The position numbers and the translations under genes were made by a program. The notes under the pieces were generated by a model that was not told the origin of the DNA, ran no database searches, and was given only the letters and a program-made list of their open reading frames with translations. A stretch of 6,021 nt of DNA from JANPPS01 sp043758105 (GTDB lineage: Bacteria > Pseudomonadota > Alphaproteobacteria > Acetobacterales > Acetobacteraceae): the NCBI GenBank assembly GCA_043758105.1, contig JAYVOF010000053.1:1-6021 (forward strand), in the 5' to 3' direction. Positions 5,248-6,021 of this stretch are shown here, one piece after another; within the stretch, counting starts at the first letter, position 1, and each line of letters opens with the position of its first letter.

Positions 5248-6021
5248 CTAACGAATTGTGCCACCGACCCATAGGGCCATCGGACCAGAGGTCGGTGTCA
5301 GCCCATCAAGGGTGGCCTGCCACACTCCCGAAAGGGTTGCTCCCACGGTCCGCTCATACAGCGTGCCCAACTTCAGATCCTCGGCCGGCACGCTCTCCGA
5401 AACGCCACGCTCCCGCGCCAGCCAACTCCGCGCCTCGATCTCGCCGCCGATCTCGTCCACCAATCCCAGCTTCTGTGCCTGCCGCCCGGTATAGGCCCGG
5501 CCGTCGGCCAGCGTGCGGACCGCGGCCGGGTCCATGTGCCGGGCGTCCGCCACCATGCCGACGAACTGGTCATACATGTCGGCCACCAAGCCATTCAGAT
5601 ACTCCCGCCCCTGCGGCGTGAGCGGGCGGGTAAAGCTCGGCTGGTCCTTCAGTGGGCCGGACGTGATCGCGTCTGCTGCCAAGCCCAATTTGGCCAGCAG
5701 GCCGGACGCCTCCCCGGTCTCGAGGATGACCCCGATCGACCCGGTCAACGTCGCATCCCGCGCGAAAATCCGCGCCGCCGGTAATGCAATCATATAGCCC
5801 GCCGACGCCGCCGTCCCGTGCATGACCGCCACCACCGGCTTCACTGCCGCCAGCCGGATCAGCGCCGCCCGCAGGCTCTCGCCGCCCGCAACCGAGCCGC
5901 CAGGGCTGTCGATCGAGACGATCACCGCCGGGACGTTGCGGTCCTTGGCGAGCGCCGCCACCGCGTCCAGCAGCTTTTGATTCTCTGTAATGATCCCGCT
6001 GACATTCACCCGCGCCACGTG
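5248..6021 (-). CDS. sppA: Signal peptide peptidase SppA, S49 family (partial, 5' end outside window)
   Basis: SppA is a membrane-anchored serine protease that degrades signal peptides left in the membrane after protein export. Seen: 257 residues of an open frame that continues past the window edge. The visible part begins HVARVNVSGII, the usual start of the protease domain, so the missing part should be the short N-terminus with the membrane anchor. Counting that H as residue 1, the catalytic serine is S73 in HGTAASAGYM and the general-base lysine is K125 in SGPLKDQPS. The 52-residue spacing equals that of the short Bacillus-type SppA (S147/K199). SIDSPGGSVAGGE (oxyanion loop) and TLTGSIGVILE are also present. 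This is the short, single-domain form. The gene ends in TAG at 5248-5250. In related genomes ihfB follows directly, whereas here the lipocalin-like gene lies between. No clear terminator is visible after the stop. Confidence 0.95.
   Translation of the reverse strand, partial: HVARVNVSGIITENQKLLDAVAALAKDRNVPAVIVSIDSPGGSVAGGESLRAALIRLAAVKPVVAVMHGTAASAGYMIALPAARIFARDATLTGSIGVILETGEASGLLAKLGLAADAITSGPLKDQPSFTRPLTPQGREYLNGLVADMYDQFVGMVADARHMDPAAVRTLADGRAYTGRQAQKLGLVDEIGGEIEARSWLARERGVSESVPAEDLKLGTLYERTVGATLSGVWQATLDGLTPTSGPMALWVGGTIR

Noticed and set aside
1..6021. CRISPR arrays, tRNA or rRNA genes, insertion-sequence transposases, toxin-antitoxin or defence genes
   Set aside because: None seen on either strand. 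The window is housekeeping genes plus the repeats and the interrupted gene.

Overview
This window reads as a high-GC alphaproteobacterial chromosome segment. The TrpA, IHF-beta and AccD sequences look most like Rhodospirillales/Acetobacteraceae, but that placement is from memory of the families and not from a search. Every gene lies on the minus strand. In transcription order (right to left) they are: sppA (5' end outside the window), a lipocalin-like gene broken by an in-frame TAG, ihfB, a LapA/DUF1049 membrane protein gene, trpF, trpB, trpA and accD (3' end outside the window). Apart from the lipocalin-like gene, this is the known alphaproteobacterial housekeeping order sppA-ihfB-lapA-trpF-trpB-trpA-accD.

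Region by region. 1-761 is accD (carboxyltransferase beta subunit, zinc ribbon intact), overlapping the trpA stop in a GTGA. 758-1612 is trpA. 1613-1787 is almost filled by a palindromic repeat. 1788-3011 is trpB, probably from a TTG start. 3062-3679 is trpF. 3680-3842 is again almost filled by a second copy of the palindromic repeat. 3843-4163 is the LapA-family gene and 4165-4491 is ihfB, separated by one base. 4492-4599 is the ihfB leader with a candidate promoter. 4600-5091 is the interrupted lipocalin-like gene, and 5092-5247 is its leader with a candidate promoter, a strong ribosome binding site and a pair of 16-base direct repeats. 5248-6021 is sppA.

How the genes work together. TrpF, TrpB and TrpA supply three late steps of tryptophan synthesis: phosphoribosylanthranilate isomerase and the two tryptophan synthase subunits. 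AccD is half of the carboxyltransferase that makes malonyl-CoA. IHF-beta is a DNA-bending architectural protein. SppA is a membrane protease for signal peptides, and LapA is a small envelope membrane protein. No trp leader peptide or attenuator is visible, so trpFBA is probably read from upstream promoters through lapA.

I did not find a previously undescribed multi-gene system. Two things deserve a second look. One is the otherwise intact, exported lipocalin-like gene cut by one amber codon and sitting in a normally tight sppA-ihfB junction. The other is the pair of about 137-base structured palindromic elements placed just after the stop codons of lapA and trpB inside the operon.
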